From Agelas oroides (Eukaryota > Porifera > Demospongiae > Agelasida > Agelasidae), in NCBI GenBank assembly GCA_949130485.1, contig OX422197.1:6054193-6118192 (forward strand): a stretch of 64,000 nt of DNA, written 5' to 3'. A program made the translations under genes and the position numbers. Under the pieces are notes generated by a model that made no database searches, was not told the DNA's origin, and was given only the letters and a program-made list of their open reading frames with translations. Positions within the stretch are counted from its first letter, which is position 1. Each line of letters starts with the position of its first letter. Of the stretch, positions 24,153 through 36,135 are shown piece by piece.

Positions 24153-26165
24153 TCAGTATGCAGTTTCATTGTCACTGCTGTTATTGGAACAGCTATTTTC
24201 TGTTTTATCAGCAGTAAGTGCAGCAACTGGATCTTCAAGGCTACTACTGTACTGCTCAGGGTTGGAAAGCCTGTGTGGAAGAGTGTCCTCATCGTTTGTG
24301 TCTTGCAACTGCAAAGAAGGTTGATACTGGACACAGCCTTGGATCTTCCTGATAATGTTGCGTCCAATCTTCGTTCGAGAACACACCCAGTGAAGAGTGA
24401 CGGCAGTTATGTAAAATAGAGGCAACACTGCAACCACAGCTGAAACAACTTGTGATGAATACTGGTATCTTTGATCTTTCAATGATGCTAACTCCAGGCA
24501 CAACACTCCACAACACCACAGGGACAGAATTAAAATGAACACTGTGTCTACTCTGTTATAAACGGCAAATTGTGCTTTATATGGTTGAATTATGGCAATC
24601 ATCATGGCAAATACTATCAGTACAAATTGACCGACTGCATAAAACAAGACATTTACAGTGAATGCATACACAACAAAAAGAGTAAAGCGGGTAATTATAT
24701 AAAGAGCTGCAAAATAGCGGCAATCACGTGTCCCATTTGTTCCATCTTTGTAGCAACCCTGGAATGCATCAATGAAGATGTGAAGAGCATGCCACCTTAC
24801 TCCACAGCGACCAAGACACCGCTGAAAACATTTCATTGGATACAGCAGCAGAAGGACAATTGGGAGCAGCACGAAGATTAACAAAAGCAGCAAAGCAAGA
24901 ATACCATATGGGAGATGCTCCTTACCAAAATAAGCAATTGATGCATCATAATATAAGAATATGCCTAACAAGCTTCCATTGATGTTGTGGACTTCAGTTG
25001 GAGTGAGAAGGTCAAAGGACACACTCAGAAACTTCACATTTGAGAGAAGAAGAAAGGTAGCAAATACTTGAACAATGGAATTCTTTATATTCCACTGCTT
25101 CCGAAAGTAAATAAAGAACCTACGAAATGGCTTCCAAAGATACACAACAAGTCTGAAGTTGTGAGCATGAAGCTCAATTAGCACGTAAGAAACAACAATT
25201 AAAAGTAGAGGATAGCATGCAATGGCATAGTCTAGCGCTAGGGCTTGTAAGGTATTCACCTCAAGACAAATGTGTGGAATAAGAGCACGGAAGAAATCCA
25301 AATTCCAGATACCATACAAAGTTGCTATTATTCGTACCAATGTTCCAACCTTTGGATAGTTGGCTATTGCAGCTAAAATGATTCGCAAATTAGCAGAAAT
25401 TGCAATGATCTGGCTAAATGTAACGAAAGCATATAGTTGAGGTGAGGTAGCACTAACCCTGCAGCATAAGATGATGATGAAGAAAACTGTGAGGGGAACA
25501 AATGCTGCAGCGACATACTTGACCCAGTTGTAGTGGCTATCCGTACAGTTAAAGCACTGTAAATCATATGAGTAAACTAGTGGGCTGTATCCTTCCTCAC
25601 AAGATCCACACAACTGTCCACCTCTATGAAACTGCCCACACATTGCACTGTTAAGCTCTTCAACACGGTGTGGTAAGGAGTGGTAGAGCACATCATCTTC
25701 GCCTTTCGGTATATTTTCACAGTTATAGAAGCAGGGACCTGCAACTACACCAGTAGATTCATTGTATGTCATGCAGTAGCAGTCAAGTATGGCAGACTCT
25801 TGCAGTGTTTCGTTACACTTGACAGCACCATGAATACTTTCCCCACATCTGCAAGTATCATCGGATGATGGGTCAGGGAAGAACCAAGGTGGACAAGAAA
25901 GACTGCTGGACTGGACTTCTTGAGAAGCTGCTTCAGGTACTTCAAAAGGTAGAACATCTATGGTGGAGTTGTGTTTCCTAGCACCAGCTATAGCTAGTTC
26001 CAAACTACCACAGGGCAGGTCCAGTCCTCTTCTCCAACAGCTGCTATCTAGCGTCCCATTCTTCATGTCAACATAGATGACTGGTTTTGCTTTTACTTCT
26101 GTACTCAAATCTACACTAGTGTAAAGCATCAAAGTGGCCAGTGCTACAGACTTCATGAAGTACAT
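24153..26165 (-). CDS. Copy A: cysteine-rich multi-span membrane protein
   Basis: Intronless ORF of 670 residues. A signal peptide covers about residues 1-27. A Cys-rich, N-glycosylation-rich ectodomain (to about 220) starts IYVDMKNGTLDSSCW and ends in an EGF-like block, GGQLCGSCEEGYSPLVYSYD. About nine or ten membrane spans follow, with landmarks LYGIWNLDFFR, TLQALALDYAIACYP, FLYYDASIAYFG, DAFQGCYKDGTNGTRDCRYFA and IIQPYKAQFAVYN. The cytoplasmic tail has PHRLSNPEQY and ends NETAY. The start IYVD...PCGSLELA resembles the beginning of beta-helix ectodomains found in large invertebrate multi-span receptor-like proteins, but shortened. I know no characterised function; a receptor or sensory role is only inference. 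Closest copy here is C at 49210-51213. Confidence 0.88.
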   Translation of the reverse strand: MYFMKSVALATLMLYTSVDLSTEVKAKPVIYVDMKNGTLDSSCWRRGLDLPCGSLELAIAGARKHNSTIDVLPFEVPEAASQEVQSSSLSCPPWFFPDPSSDDTCRCGESIHGAVKCNETLQESAILDCYCMTYNESTGVVAGPCFYNCENIPKGEDDVLYHSLPHRVEELNSAMCGQFHRGGQLCGSCEEGYSPLVYSYDLQCFNCTDSHYNWVKYVAAAFVPLTVFFIIILCCRVSATSPQLYAFVTFSQIIAISANLRIILAAIANYPKVGTLVRIIATLYGIWNLDFFRALIPHICLEVNTLQALALDYAIACYPLLLIVVSYVLIELHAHNFRLVVYLWKPFRRFFIYFRKQWNIKNSIVQVFATFLLLSNVKFLSVSFDLLTPTEVHNINGSLLGIFLYYDASIAYFGKEHLPYGILALLLLLIFVLLPIVLLLLYPMKCFQRCLGRCGVRWHALHIFIDAFQGCYKDGTNGTRDCRYFAALYIITRFTLFVVYAFTVNVLFYAVGQFVLIVFAMMIAIIQPYKAQFAVYNRVDTVFILILSLWCCGVLCLELASLKDQRYQYSSQVVSAVVAVLPLFYITAVTLHWVCSRTKIGRNIIRKIQGCVQYQPSLQLQDTNDEDTLPHRLSNPEQYSSSLEDPVAALTADKTENSCSNNSSDNETAY

Positions 26166-26359
26166 GGTTGAGATTTTGTGGAGAAACTACTTTTTGCAGA
26201 CGACTTTGTGTTTCGCATACTTTTAAAGAGGAAATAGCGCCTAAACGACAATAACAAGGGTATGGAGCCCTACATCATAATATTTATGTATGGCTTTGTA
26301 ACCCAGTATGGATATGGTAAACCTGTAAAGGAAACAAAAATTTCCCTCCAGACCATACA

Positions 26360-26420
26360 ATCACAAACAAGGGGGGTTACTTTAGCTTTGGCCAAGGTGG
26401 GGTGAAGATTGCACGATACA
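26360..26420 (-). promoter_or_regulatory. Conserved upstream block of the membrane-gene family (copy A)
   Basis: AAGGGGGGTTACTTTAG lies about 210 bases upstream of the start. Matching blocks precede copy C (51405-51450), B (42100-42195) and D (58640-58750), plus an orphan at 59338-59450. Conservation across diverged copies suggests a promoter element, but shared ancestry alone could explain it. Confidence 0.45.
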
Positions 26421-26933
26421 CAGTATAGAAACAGTAATAGCTGCACATTTGGTACAATGAAACTGCTTCTTCTCCTAATTAAGGTTTAATAAGTGTTTCT
26501 ATTATAAACAGGACACAGGTTGTACCACAAACCACATTGTTTGCTTTTCCTATTTTCTAAGTATGTATAAGGGGCTGAGTGCAAGAGAGGAGACTTGTCT
26601 AAGTAAAACTGCTGCTTCCAGTCAATGTTGCACCTTCAGGTCCGACTGCTATTGCATAACTGAAACTTATCTTAAGGTACAGTAAATTCAGCCAGCAATG
26701 TGCCATGCATGCAGGGCCATATGTGTTTATCTGTAGTCTTAGAGTAGAGCAAGAAATTTCCGCCCGACCATTAATATTCCTATACTCAATTATCGTCCAT
26801 ATCCGCCTACGCAACTACCAGTTTGCTCTGTCTACTGCTGATCAGCACATTGCACAATGTAAACATTGGAGCATTATTGTTGAACCATGTTTTTTATGTG
26901 CAAGTACGTGAAAACTGTCACATAAACTATTGA

Positions 26934-27350
26934 AAACAACAACATTGGAGCATTACTGTACAAGCATGAGACGTGAACTCTGAAACACCAACATTGACAG
27001 AGAACTTAGAAGGGGAATTAAAGAAAGCTAAAGAAAAGTGAAAGCAACAACATTGGAGCATTACTGTACAAACATGAGACATGTGAACTCTGAAACACCA
27101 ACACTGACATGGAACCTAGAAGGGGAATTAAAGAAAGCTAAAGAAAAGTGAAAGCAACAACATTGGAGCATTATTGTACAAGCATGAGACATGTGAACTC
27201 TGAAACCGTGACCAACATTGACACAGAACTTTGAGTTAGAAGAGGAATTAAAGAAAGCTAAAGAAAAGTGAAAACAACAACATTGGAGAATTACTGTACA
27301 AGCATGCGACATGTGAACTCTGAAACACCAACACTGACATGGAACTTAAG
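26934..27350. repeat. Minisatellite of about 120 bp
   Basis: About 3.5 copies of a 110-123 base unit containing CAACAACATTGGAGCATTA, GAACTCTGAAACACCAACA and GAATTAAAGAAAGCTAAAGA, starting near 26935, 27046, 27165 and 27285. Confidence 0.92.
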
Positions 27351-27359
27351 AGTTACTCA

Positions 27360-28340
27360 GCACTGGTTAAGAGCCTGGCAATTGGCAAAGAATTCCAGAA
27401 GGGGTTGCAGGGTGGTGCATCTCGAGCCAGCGAACATAGTCTGCATCAACAAAAAGCTCATATCCTTCTTCTAAGCTTTTCTCTAAAAGCTCCAACTGCT
27501 CATCTGTGAAAGATGTTCCATTAGTTGCTCCACTCTGTAAAAATACACCTCTGAATGAAGCCTCACCACTACCGGGAGAGGCTTCTCCATCTGGATCACT
27601 ACTGGGTGATGCTTCAAGGGACACACATCCGTCTTCATTACAAGGTGATGATTTCCCACTTTCGCCAACTGTTGACACTTCTCCACTAATGGAAACTCCT
27701 TCTGGAATCGAAATAGCTGCTATATTTGGAGTCTTGGAAGTCCAGCGGCATTCCAGTCTCATCAACATTATATACTCGCTCAGGATTAGCTGCTAAACTC
27801 ATCGAGGACATTCTTGAGCAAGGAGAAGTACTGATCTATAGTTTCTCTATTGATGTGTCCATGCGAATGTGGGCTGTACTATCACCACGTCTAAGAGACA
27901 GATCTCCTTGGCGTTCAAGAAATTTATTCCACCATCCAGTAGTAATTACTGCATTCTTTTTTCAGAACACCTTTATCTTTTGAGACTGATTCAGCAATAA
28001 GCAGTACATCCTTTCTTGTTTTACCATACCCTACACTTCCACAGTTCTTTAGAAATGTTCCAAGTTCAGTCTCTTCTTCAACACTTAGGTAAGGTCTGGG
28101 GCCTGGTTTAGTTCCATGCGCTACACATCCACTTGCTCTGTCTTTAAGAGTAGTTGCAGAAACCCCATGTTCACGAGCTGGTTTCTTAATTCCTGTACCC
28201 GATTCAACAGCCTTCAGTGCTGCTAGCATCTGACTGCCTGTCCACTGCTTTCTCTTGGTAGAAGGACGCAAGACTGGAGAGGCGACTAGCGAGTAATGTT
28301 TTTGCCGGGTTAGGCGTTTTCTCATTCCTTTATGGGGCAT
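27360..28340 (-). mobile_element. Decayed pogo/Tigger-like DNA transposon
   Basis: Minus strand. 27924-28340 encodes an intact N-terminal part: a Psq/CENP-B-like DNA-binding helix-turn-helix (KRKQWTGSQMLAALKAVESG, then GVSATTLKDR) and PRPYLSVEEETELGTFLKN. Beyond a frame break the catalytic core starts (YNVDETGMPLDF, the first acidic residue of the DDE triad), and most of the core is missing. 27367-27600 carries a C-terminal-like segment (EEGYELFVDADYVRWLEMHHP). A plain DNA transposon, inactive here. Terminal repeats were not identified. Confidence 0.75.
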
Positions 28341-28458
28341 GCATGCTCTTTGTGCAGTATCTAATATTCAAGAAACAACAATACCTCATAAAAGTCATTT
28401 TAGTCAAAACCTGATAAACATTTACCAAGTGGCGCCTCCTCATCAACGCAATAAGCCT

Positions 28459-28863
28459 TTATGCCATAATCACAAACTTATAGTCCATATATTGGTGATT
28501 AATTGTCCTCCATGTAAATGGTTGATGAATGATGCTGGTCGATATTTGGTGATCTATACTAGAGGTTGTCCTTCTGGGCTCAGACTTAGTTCTCGCTGCA
28601 CGCTGCATATGGCCACCCCCTTCTCTGTCTCGGGACAAAACATGCAAAAAACGGATAAAGTTCCGGGGATTTGTTTTTATCTGACTTTCCACAGCAGTGA
28701 GTAACTTTTCGTTCTTTTCAAATCTGGATACGCCAGGGGTCGTCATCTCCGCACGAACACCCAGCTGAATGAGGTCAGCTGAGTTCGCTGCTAGATAAAC
28801 AGGATCCAGAATAGCTTCCATCAGTTCAGCATAAATTTCACGGAAAGCTTGTTGCTCTGGCAT
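28459..28863 (-). CDS. CARD/death-fold-like exon or small gene
   Basis: 134 codons from ATG at 28863. Residues about 5-70 look like a CARD-type death-fold domain: YAELMEAILDPVYLAANSAD, then GVSRFEKNEKLLTAVESQI, then NPRNFIRFLHVL. Similar domains are abundant in sponge and cnidarian genomes, usually as adaptors in larger immune or apoptotic proteins. The part after residue 80 is low in complexity and may be read-through of an intron; no further exons were linked. It lies just upstream of the transposase remnant on the same strand. Confidence 0.45.
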   Translation of the reverse strand: MPEQQAFREIYAELMEAILDPVYLAANSADLIQLGVRAEMTTPGVSRFEKNEKLLTAVESQIKTNPRNFIRFLHVLSRDREGGGHMQRAARTKSEPRRTTSSIDHQISTSIIHQPFTWRTINHQYMDYKFVIMA

Positions 28864-29965
28864 GTCTGGAGCTGCGCTAGAGCTCGCGAGACTGAAAGTG
28901 CCCCGCCTACTGCTGGAGACCTATCAGCCTCATTCCCAATCTCAATGCGATGGCTGTGGTATGTGAACTGGGAACAAGACTAATACTACTTACCGTAAAT
29001 TTTTTAGCCGCAATATAGCAACACGCATGCACGTAGAAAAAAATTAAAGACCTCGTGGCCTTTTCAGGACAATTGAGTTGCAGTGTACATCTTTGCATGA
29101 TTGTTAGCTTGTAGTAATGATGAGATGACGGTTAAAATTTATGTGTGTTTAAAATGGGTTCAGCTAATTTATTTTAGGAGATGCAAAGAAGGCTCTAGGT
29201 AGTTGAAATCAAACACAGATCTGTAGGGAAGTAGTGGTCATTGAGTGTATTGGCGGTCAATTTCATTCTTCCTAACCAGATGAAGTTTGATGCGGGACCA
29301 AAAATTTGTCTTGTAAGCCAAATAAGCCTAACTCCCTTCTGCCCGAAAAGTTACAGTAAAAAGGAGTCCATTTAGCTATGTATACAAACTTTGTTCCACC
29401 CATCAAGTATGATTCAATCACCATTCAATTAGCATGAAACCAACAGTGAAATGTTCCTTTGTGCCTCACAGTACTTTTGTTTGAAGGTCTGCTTTGCACT
29501 GCAGATGCAGTATTCCCACTTTTATTGGAGAGCTAAGGCATTTTTGTGCTACTGAAGGAGCACCAGCTATACTTCTCACAAAGCATACACACTTCACAAC
29601 AGAAATTTGGTTACACCATCCTGTTAATGGCATTCCAGTGAGAAGTATATACAGTTCACTAGACACCACCTTTTTTGCGGAAGCGAGCTAACCAAGTGTA
29701 GGCTATTTCAAGAACACACCTGCTATTGGCAATGTAGCTACAGGGGACGGAAAGTTTTGCTTCTACACCATTGAATGGGTATTAGTATACACAAAAATAC
29801 AATTTTAAAAATTTGACTGGGGCATGAGGCACAGGAAATGCATCGGTATTTTAACAAGTTGCAGCCACCTCTCTTCCTCCTTTCCTAGTCTCATACCCAG
29901 GCTACTTTTTACTAAGCGGGAAAATAGACTTTGAATTCGTAATCCAGTTTATGTGACATACCTGA
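28864..29965. other. No gene recognised
   Basis: Contains weak TAGTCTCATTCCCAG-type ends near 28925-28975 and at 29886. ORFs near 29470-29690 have no recognised family. Confidence 0.45.
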
Positions 29966-30440
29966 ACGAGCCCCACACTATGCTTGTTTTCTAGTTTGCG
30001 ACCACTTACATGTACCAAAAATTTTAAATAAGCATATTTAAATATTTTGCGAAAGTTGAACGTCCATGCCCATATGCACTTGGTGAGTGTGAAAGGCTAC
30101 TGCTGATGTGAAAGAGACGGTGAGCAAAGACAACTGAGATTGAAGCACGCATGGTGGCAACTTGCTTCTCGTTTCTGTACACTATACCTGAGCTTACTTA
30201 CCATGACAGACTGTGAAGGCAGGTGGCTCAGTAAGACACGGTGGCTGGCAGAGTTCACTTCAGGAGAAGGGTCATGCATGAATGATGCTCATTTACGGCA
30301 GAAACTCAGCTCACGATTTGAGTGTGAAGCTTAGCTGTAGCTGCCCCGGTTGACAAACCCTGTGGTACTGTATGTGTGCCATTTATAATGTGAAACAACT
30401 GGTATGCTATTTACTCAGGCTCGTCCAACGATGGTCAAGC
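29966..30440. repeat. Diverged copy of the 31326 repeat
   Basis: Begins near GAACGAGCCCCACACTA and ends near CTCAGGCTCGTCC. Shared interior blocks with 31326-31985 include the region around CACTTCAGG-AAGGG-CATGCAT and AGCTCA-GATT-AGTGT-AAGCTTAGC. Confidence 0.6.
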
Positions 30441-30612
30441 ATCTCCCTAGTATCTAAATAGTGGAACGAAAATGGTTTACCAAAATCATCCTTGCAAGCA
30501 CCAAACTCTGGACCGCCTACTGTTGTTCCTTCCAAAAATAATAAACTGGCCTAGTGTACACAAGGCAGCTAGGCCCGATCAATGTGTTACTATACAGTGT
30601 ATAGTAGATTGT

Positions 30613-30665
30613 TAGCCTCGTCCCCAGGCCCCCGTTTTTGAGGAGAGAGCCTGGGGACGAGGCTA
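30613..30665. mobile_element. 53-bp hairpin MITE with direct-repeat flanks
   Basis: TAGCCTCGTCCCCAGGC pairs with GCCTGGGGACGAGGCTA. The flanks share the 11-base direct repeat TAGTAGATTGT. Mutator-type duplications of 9-11 bases fit. Confidence 0.85.
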
Positions 30666-31325
30666 TAGTAGATTGTTGGCATGCAGTGTGGAATGTAATC
30701 TTCAATGGAAAAAAGCAATGCATCAGTGTTCCAGAGCGTTTGAATGCAAATCAAATAAGCAGTTGACCAGACACATTTTTTCTGCGGGTGCAAAGAATGC
30801 TGTCTGTGAATGAGACTACCACCCTTTCCCCCTCCAGACTTCTGCCATGTCAGGTGAGGATTGGGGAGATACTGTTCCAGTGGATGCACCCACAGTGGAG
30901 GTGAAGCTGTTTGGGAAATGGAGCCCCGATGAGGTCCATGTCAATGACATCAGCCTTGCTGTGAGTTTCAGTACCTGTGGCATCTCTGCGAGTGTTTGTC
31001 TACTGAGAAATCCTTCACTGTCATTATGGCAGTCCCGGATAGAAATTGAATATTATTCCATTAAGTATTTTGAGCGCATTGCCAAGTTCTTCCACTAAGA
31101 GCAGAGCTCATACACACTTCATAGACACAACTATTCATACATTTACAAAGCACATTATGAGCCCTGCCCTTAGCGGAAGCTAAGTGCTACAGCGTGTCAA
31201 ACTCGGTGGGGCACTTGAAATACGCAACAGAATAATATGCACTTTTTATCTAGGCACCGCCATAATTTAGCAAATTCCTGAACGTGATTTTTGGCTTGCT
31301 TATACACCTACATAGTAGGTATAAT

Positions 31326-31985
31326 TGGGGCGAGCCTGAGCGAGCCCCACACTAGCAGGACTGCATTGCGCAAGTGTGTTTGTATACGTACATGCTTGTT
31401 TGCTTGCGTCCATATACCATAAACTTTAAATGAGCAAAAATATTTCACCAAGATCGAACTCGTAGGCGAAGGGCTATTGCCAGAGTGCAGTGTCAGCGAC
31501 CCGCAGCGGAGACGACTGACGCTATAACATGCATGACAGCTTACTTCTGGTTCATGCTGCTACTGATTATCAAGGGCAGGTTGCTCACAGACAGTACAAA
31601 GTTAATATGGAAGGTCATGATGGTGGTTAAGCAGGTCACTTCAGGTAAGGGCCATGCATAATGGCACTCATAAACGCCAGAAATTCAGCTCATGATTCCA
31701 GTGTAAAGCTTAGCCCAGGCTGGAGAAATGGCTGCAACTTGTTGGCACATGTGATACCTAGCTATAGCCTGGACCCCAGACCCTTCTGGCCAGAAGGATC
31801 TGGGGTCCAGACTAACCTAGCTATAGGGCTTATCTTTAGATCTATCGGATACTTATGCGTCATCAACTTTGCCTTATTACGCTCATGTACCAGTAGACAG
31901 TGACAAATTCTGGCCGTGTGTGCCTTGACAAGTTATAAATCAGCAGTTTGCTGCTTGCTCAGGCTCGCCCCACGATGATGAATCA
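31326..31985. mobile_element. Inverted-end repeat in RPS5 intron 1
   Basis: Left end GGGGCGAGCCTGAGCGAG and right end TGCTCAGGCTCGCCCC are inverted repeats. About 660 bases, no ORF. A diverged copy lies at 29966-30440. The hairpin at 31765-31814 is inserted in it. Confidence 0.6.
31765..31814. mobile_element. 50-bp hairpin MITE with 9-bp duplication
   Basis: TAGCCTGGACCCCAGA pairs with TCTGGGGTCCAGACTA around CCTTCTGGCCAGAAGG. Perfect flanking direct repeats ACCTAGCTA lie at 31756-31764 and 31815-31823. Confidence 0.85.
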
Positions 31986-32994
31986 TCTCACTAGTAATTG
32001 GTGTGTCAAGGGTTGTACTGATGTCATTCCCAGACCCTCAGTACAGTACTGGTGGTCTCGCTGAGAGTATCACTGAGAGTCTGGGAATGAGACGTCTTGC
32101 TTAATGCATGTACACAGTAATGTTCATAGCACTTGTATAGTTCTCTAAGTTGGGGGCATCTGAGCACAACTTTAGTACATGAATTATTTGGTTGCATTGA
32201 ATATTGAAGGTTGATGTGAGTGTGAAAATTGTATGCATATTGATGTGAAGGTTGTAACTCTTATCATCATTAGGACTACATCACAGTGAAGGAGAAAGGT
32301 GCTGTGTATCTGCCACACACAGCCGGGAGGTATTAGCATGTAAAACTGATAACTACAAAATGTCCATCTACTCCCTTGACTCACGCCCTCCCTCTCCACT
32401 TTTCCCTCCCCTCTTCCTTTCCACTTACCTCCCCCAGTGTCCCATTGTGGAACGTCTCAATGGACGCAACAATGGCAAGAAACTCATGGCTATCAGGATC
32501 GTGAAACACTCGTTTGTGATTATCAACCTCCTCACTAATGAGGTACGTACATTGAGGATGTTAGGACACACATTTGCCCCCATGCATTGAACAGGCACAT
32601 GCCACATGCACATGCACATTTACACACCCACACTCCTTCCTTCCCTTCAGAACCCACTTCAGGTGCTGGTGGATGCCATAACCAACAGTGGTCCCCGGGA
32701 AGACTCCACTCGTATCGGAAGGGTGGGTACTGTGAGGAGGCAAGCAGTGGACGTATCACCCATGAGACGAGTCAACCAAGCCATTTGGCTCCTCTGCACT
32801 GGTTGGTATAACCAATTTTTATGAAACCGGTATCCACATGTAGGTGTAAGGAACCTTCCATAGCTGAATTACTGTGATCACTGATTGTTAACTCAACCTT
32901 CTACATCCCTACATCCATTTTAAAGTGTGGTAGCTTTTCCTGTGTGAGAGTTTGGAAAGCGCATGCATATATACCTGGTGTAACAGAGTACCAG

Positions 32995-33392
32995 TAGCCT
33001 TGTTCCCAGGTCCCACCCAGCTTTCCATCACTTGGAGTACAGAAAAGCGGGGAGAGATCCTGGTATCTTTTCTCACGTGAGCATGACGTAATTAGAAAAT
33101 GGCCAAAATTTTCAGAACGAACAGGCTGTGTTTCGCGTATTGTTCAACCGACTACACACTCAACGCTCGATGTATACAACAATCGCCCTCCGCTAGCTAG
33201 ATACGTGCGGTAAGTTACCTGGTACATTGGCTCTTTTTGCTGTTCTGCGCCCGGTGTGCCCACGCATATTTAAACCCTTTCTATCATACTTTCTATCCTG
33301 ATGTCACTGACATGAAAAAAGATACCAGGCCTTCTCCCGCTTTTCTGTACTGCAAGCGGTGGAAAGCTGGGCGGGGCCTGGGAACAAGGCTA
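32995..33392. mobile_element. Mutator-like MITE with 9-bp duplication
   Basis: Starts TAGCCTTGTTCCCAGG and ends CCTGGGAACAAGGCTA. Long subterminal inverted segments include CTGGTATCTTTTCTC near 33060 and GAAAAAAGATACCAG near 33315. Direct repeats GAGTACCAG are at 32986-32994 and 33393-33401. It is in the RPS5 intron before the last found exon; a decayed relative is at 15466. Confidence 0.88.
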
Positions 33393-33760
33393 GAGTACCA
33401 GAGAGTCTGGAGATAGTGAGGATGGGGGAGGGAGGACAGTATGGTGCAAACTTTTGAGTGTATGTGTGGCCTACTGTGCTACAGATATTCTAATTAGTGA
33501 TTTAATACTAAATTTAACAGGATGTGGTTGAAGTTAAACTGCTAGTAAGCTCCTTGTACATGTGGTTACACAATTCTAGGAGGGAAGCTTTCACCTTGTA
33601 GGTAAAACCATGACATGTAGAACATGTAGCTGTCAAGCATTGGTGTGATGCTTGGTTTGGCCTAAGTTTCATTTTTGTGAATGGTACTGGTTCTCCCATG
33701 TGAAATTGCATGTGAAGATGAATCTGCATGTAGAATACCAACTGTATGGCCCAAAAGTAA

Positions 33761-34319
<559 letters not shown>

Positions 34320-36131
34320 CGTGGCGGAGGTTAACGAAAACATAAACCTCAGGAGCAGTGTTGCTCCTAGTTTCAGGGTTAGGGTTTGGTTTAGGGCAAT
34401 CTTGCGTTGCCTAATTTTAAAAATGGGTTTTAGTAGCTTATTAATATATTCATGAGCCAAAATTGCCACTCGATGGACGCATCTACACACTCACTGTAGG
34501 TAGCGTCCTAACCACCAATGTATCTCAAATCATTCTGTGCCAGCTTTTGTTCAGAGCTACTCCCAAAGTCAGGCTAGACTCATGTTTGTCACTACTCTTG
34601 GAATGGACAACTTTGACTGCACCAAAATGAATGCACATTTCAAATACACAGCTTGTCTACGGGAGGCGCTCATTCACGAGTGGAAGCAAGCATTACTAGC
34701 CCCACCTCTCCCCCTTATGTCGCTAAACAACTCACGGCTCTGTTCCACACACAAACACCGTTCAGCTTTCCTGTCAATGGCAACGTAGTACCAACGATAT
34801 ATTGCGCATTCTAGTTAAAGCCCAGCCCAGCACTCGAAGCACCGGGCCACGATCACCTACTAGGCTTGGCATACGATCGCAAGACCTGGGCCTGCCCAAT
34901 GACTCGGAGTACAGTCTTGGCCACTGTGGCCTTTCTGCTGCTTCTAGACGCAAGCTTGCTTTCACAAGCAGGCACTACGCACTACTCACAGCTACTGACA
35001 CTACAGCACTCTACTAAACTCCTTCTTTTTTTTTTTTCCAAAGTTCCGACCACCACATCATAGATAATAGAAGCATAGTAGGGATTGGAAACGCAATGTT
35101 TTACGGGTTTCATCCGCGTTGCTGTAAGTCCGTATACTTCCGTGTAATTTAGCGTAGGTAGTCCGAGCGAACAAGTTTTAGTTCATGAGCACACCAGTAT
35201 TAAAGCGCAAAGATTGTTGGAAATCTACTACTTTCTACTGCCACGCATCTTGTCAGTTTATATCTTTAGCCTCAGTTTGCTAGCAGTCGGCATTCGATCA
35301 AAAACCACACCCCCAATGGGACTTGCACGGTACATCCTGGAGGAGTCCACTCCGCAGTCCATCTGCGGTAGGTCTTCATCTTTACCCTTAAACGACAACT
35401 GATGGACATCATAACAAGTTTATGTCAGGCAAAAAGTTTCAACTCGCATTATTTTCCTACTAAAATTACACAAAACATGCCTACTTTTACGAATAATTTC
35501 GCGTGCCGAAGAACTACAATTTGTTTTTGTGTTCATCTATGCATGCCAAACAGTTCTTTACTACCCAGCCAATTATCTGTTGTTCACATTATGTCAATGC
35601 TAACTCTAAAGTCCGCTAGAAAATTACACAAAGGTTTATTTTCATACTTCCATCAGCCCTATCAAGAAGCAAAGTGATCCTTGGACTTGTGAAGGACTTC
35701 GCTTCATGCATCGGAGTGTTTTAGTCATTATTAGTGCAATGAAATCCATATGCGGTGTATCATATCGAAACTGTACTGCTATGAAGAGCACCTTCCACCG
35801 TGCAATAAAGCGCAACGAGCGCAACTCGGATTGTAAGGAGGAAGTGACGTCACGCAATACATTGCGTATAGGCGTTTCCAATCCCTACTATGCTCTATTA
35901 TCTATGACCACATGAGGGGTTCCGCCAGGCCACATCTTAACTAACTTAATTATAAACTGATTATTGGATGTCAATGCCGACAGGAAATGGGGAAAATCCC
36001 CAATTTTACGGACAGTGAACGGATGAAGACTCCCAAAACGGACTATTCGCTACAATTTTAACACGACAAAGAAGTCTATCAGCTTGGATTCCAGGTTTGT
36101 TGACCTTGAAAACACAGGGTTCCCTGCCACC
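34320..36131 (+). mobile_element. TTAA-flanked element, copy T1, with nested insertion
   Basis: TTAA lies at both ends (34316-34319 and 36132-36135). The right end CTGCCACC matches the other copies; the left end is shortened by an internal deletion. The shared ORF starts MPAFVQSYSQSQARLMFVTT at 34537. An 848-base element (35059-35906) is inserted in it. TTAA target duplications are characteristic of piggyBac-type transposition; no transposase is present. Confidence 0.8.
35059..35906. mobile_element. 848-bp TIR element nested in T1
   Basis: Ends CATAGATAATAG and CTATTATCTATG continue as about 35 bases of near-perfect inverted repeat (GCATAGTAGGGATTGGAAA inward). Direct repeats ACCACAT at 35052-35058 and 35907-35913 are present once in the other TTAA copies, so this is a 7-base duplication. 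Superfamily not assigned. Confidence 0.85.
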
Positions 36132-36135
36132 TTAA

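Noticed and set aside
31968-31990. snoRNA box C (GATGATGA) in the RPS5 intron
   Set aside because: It falls in the end of a dispersed repeat and no box D with a guide was found at a suitable distance.
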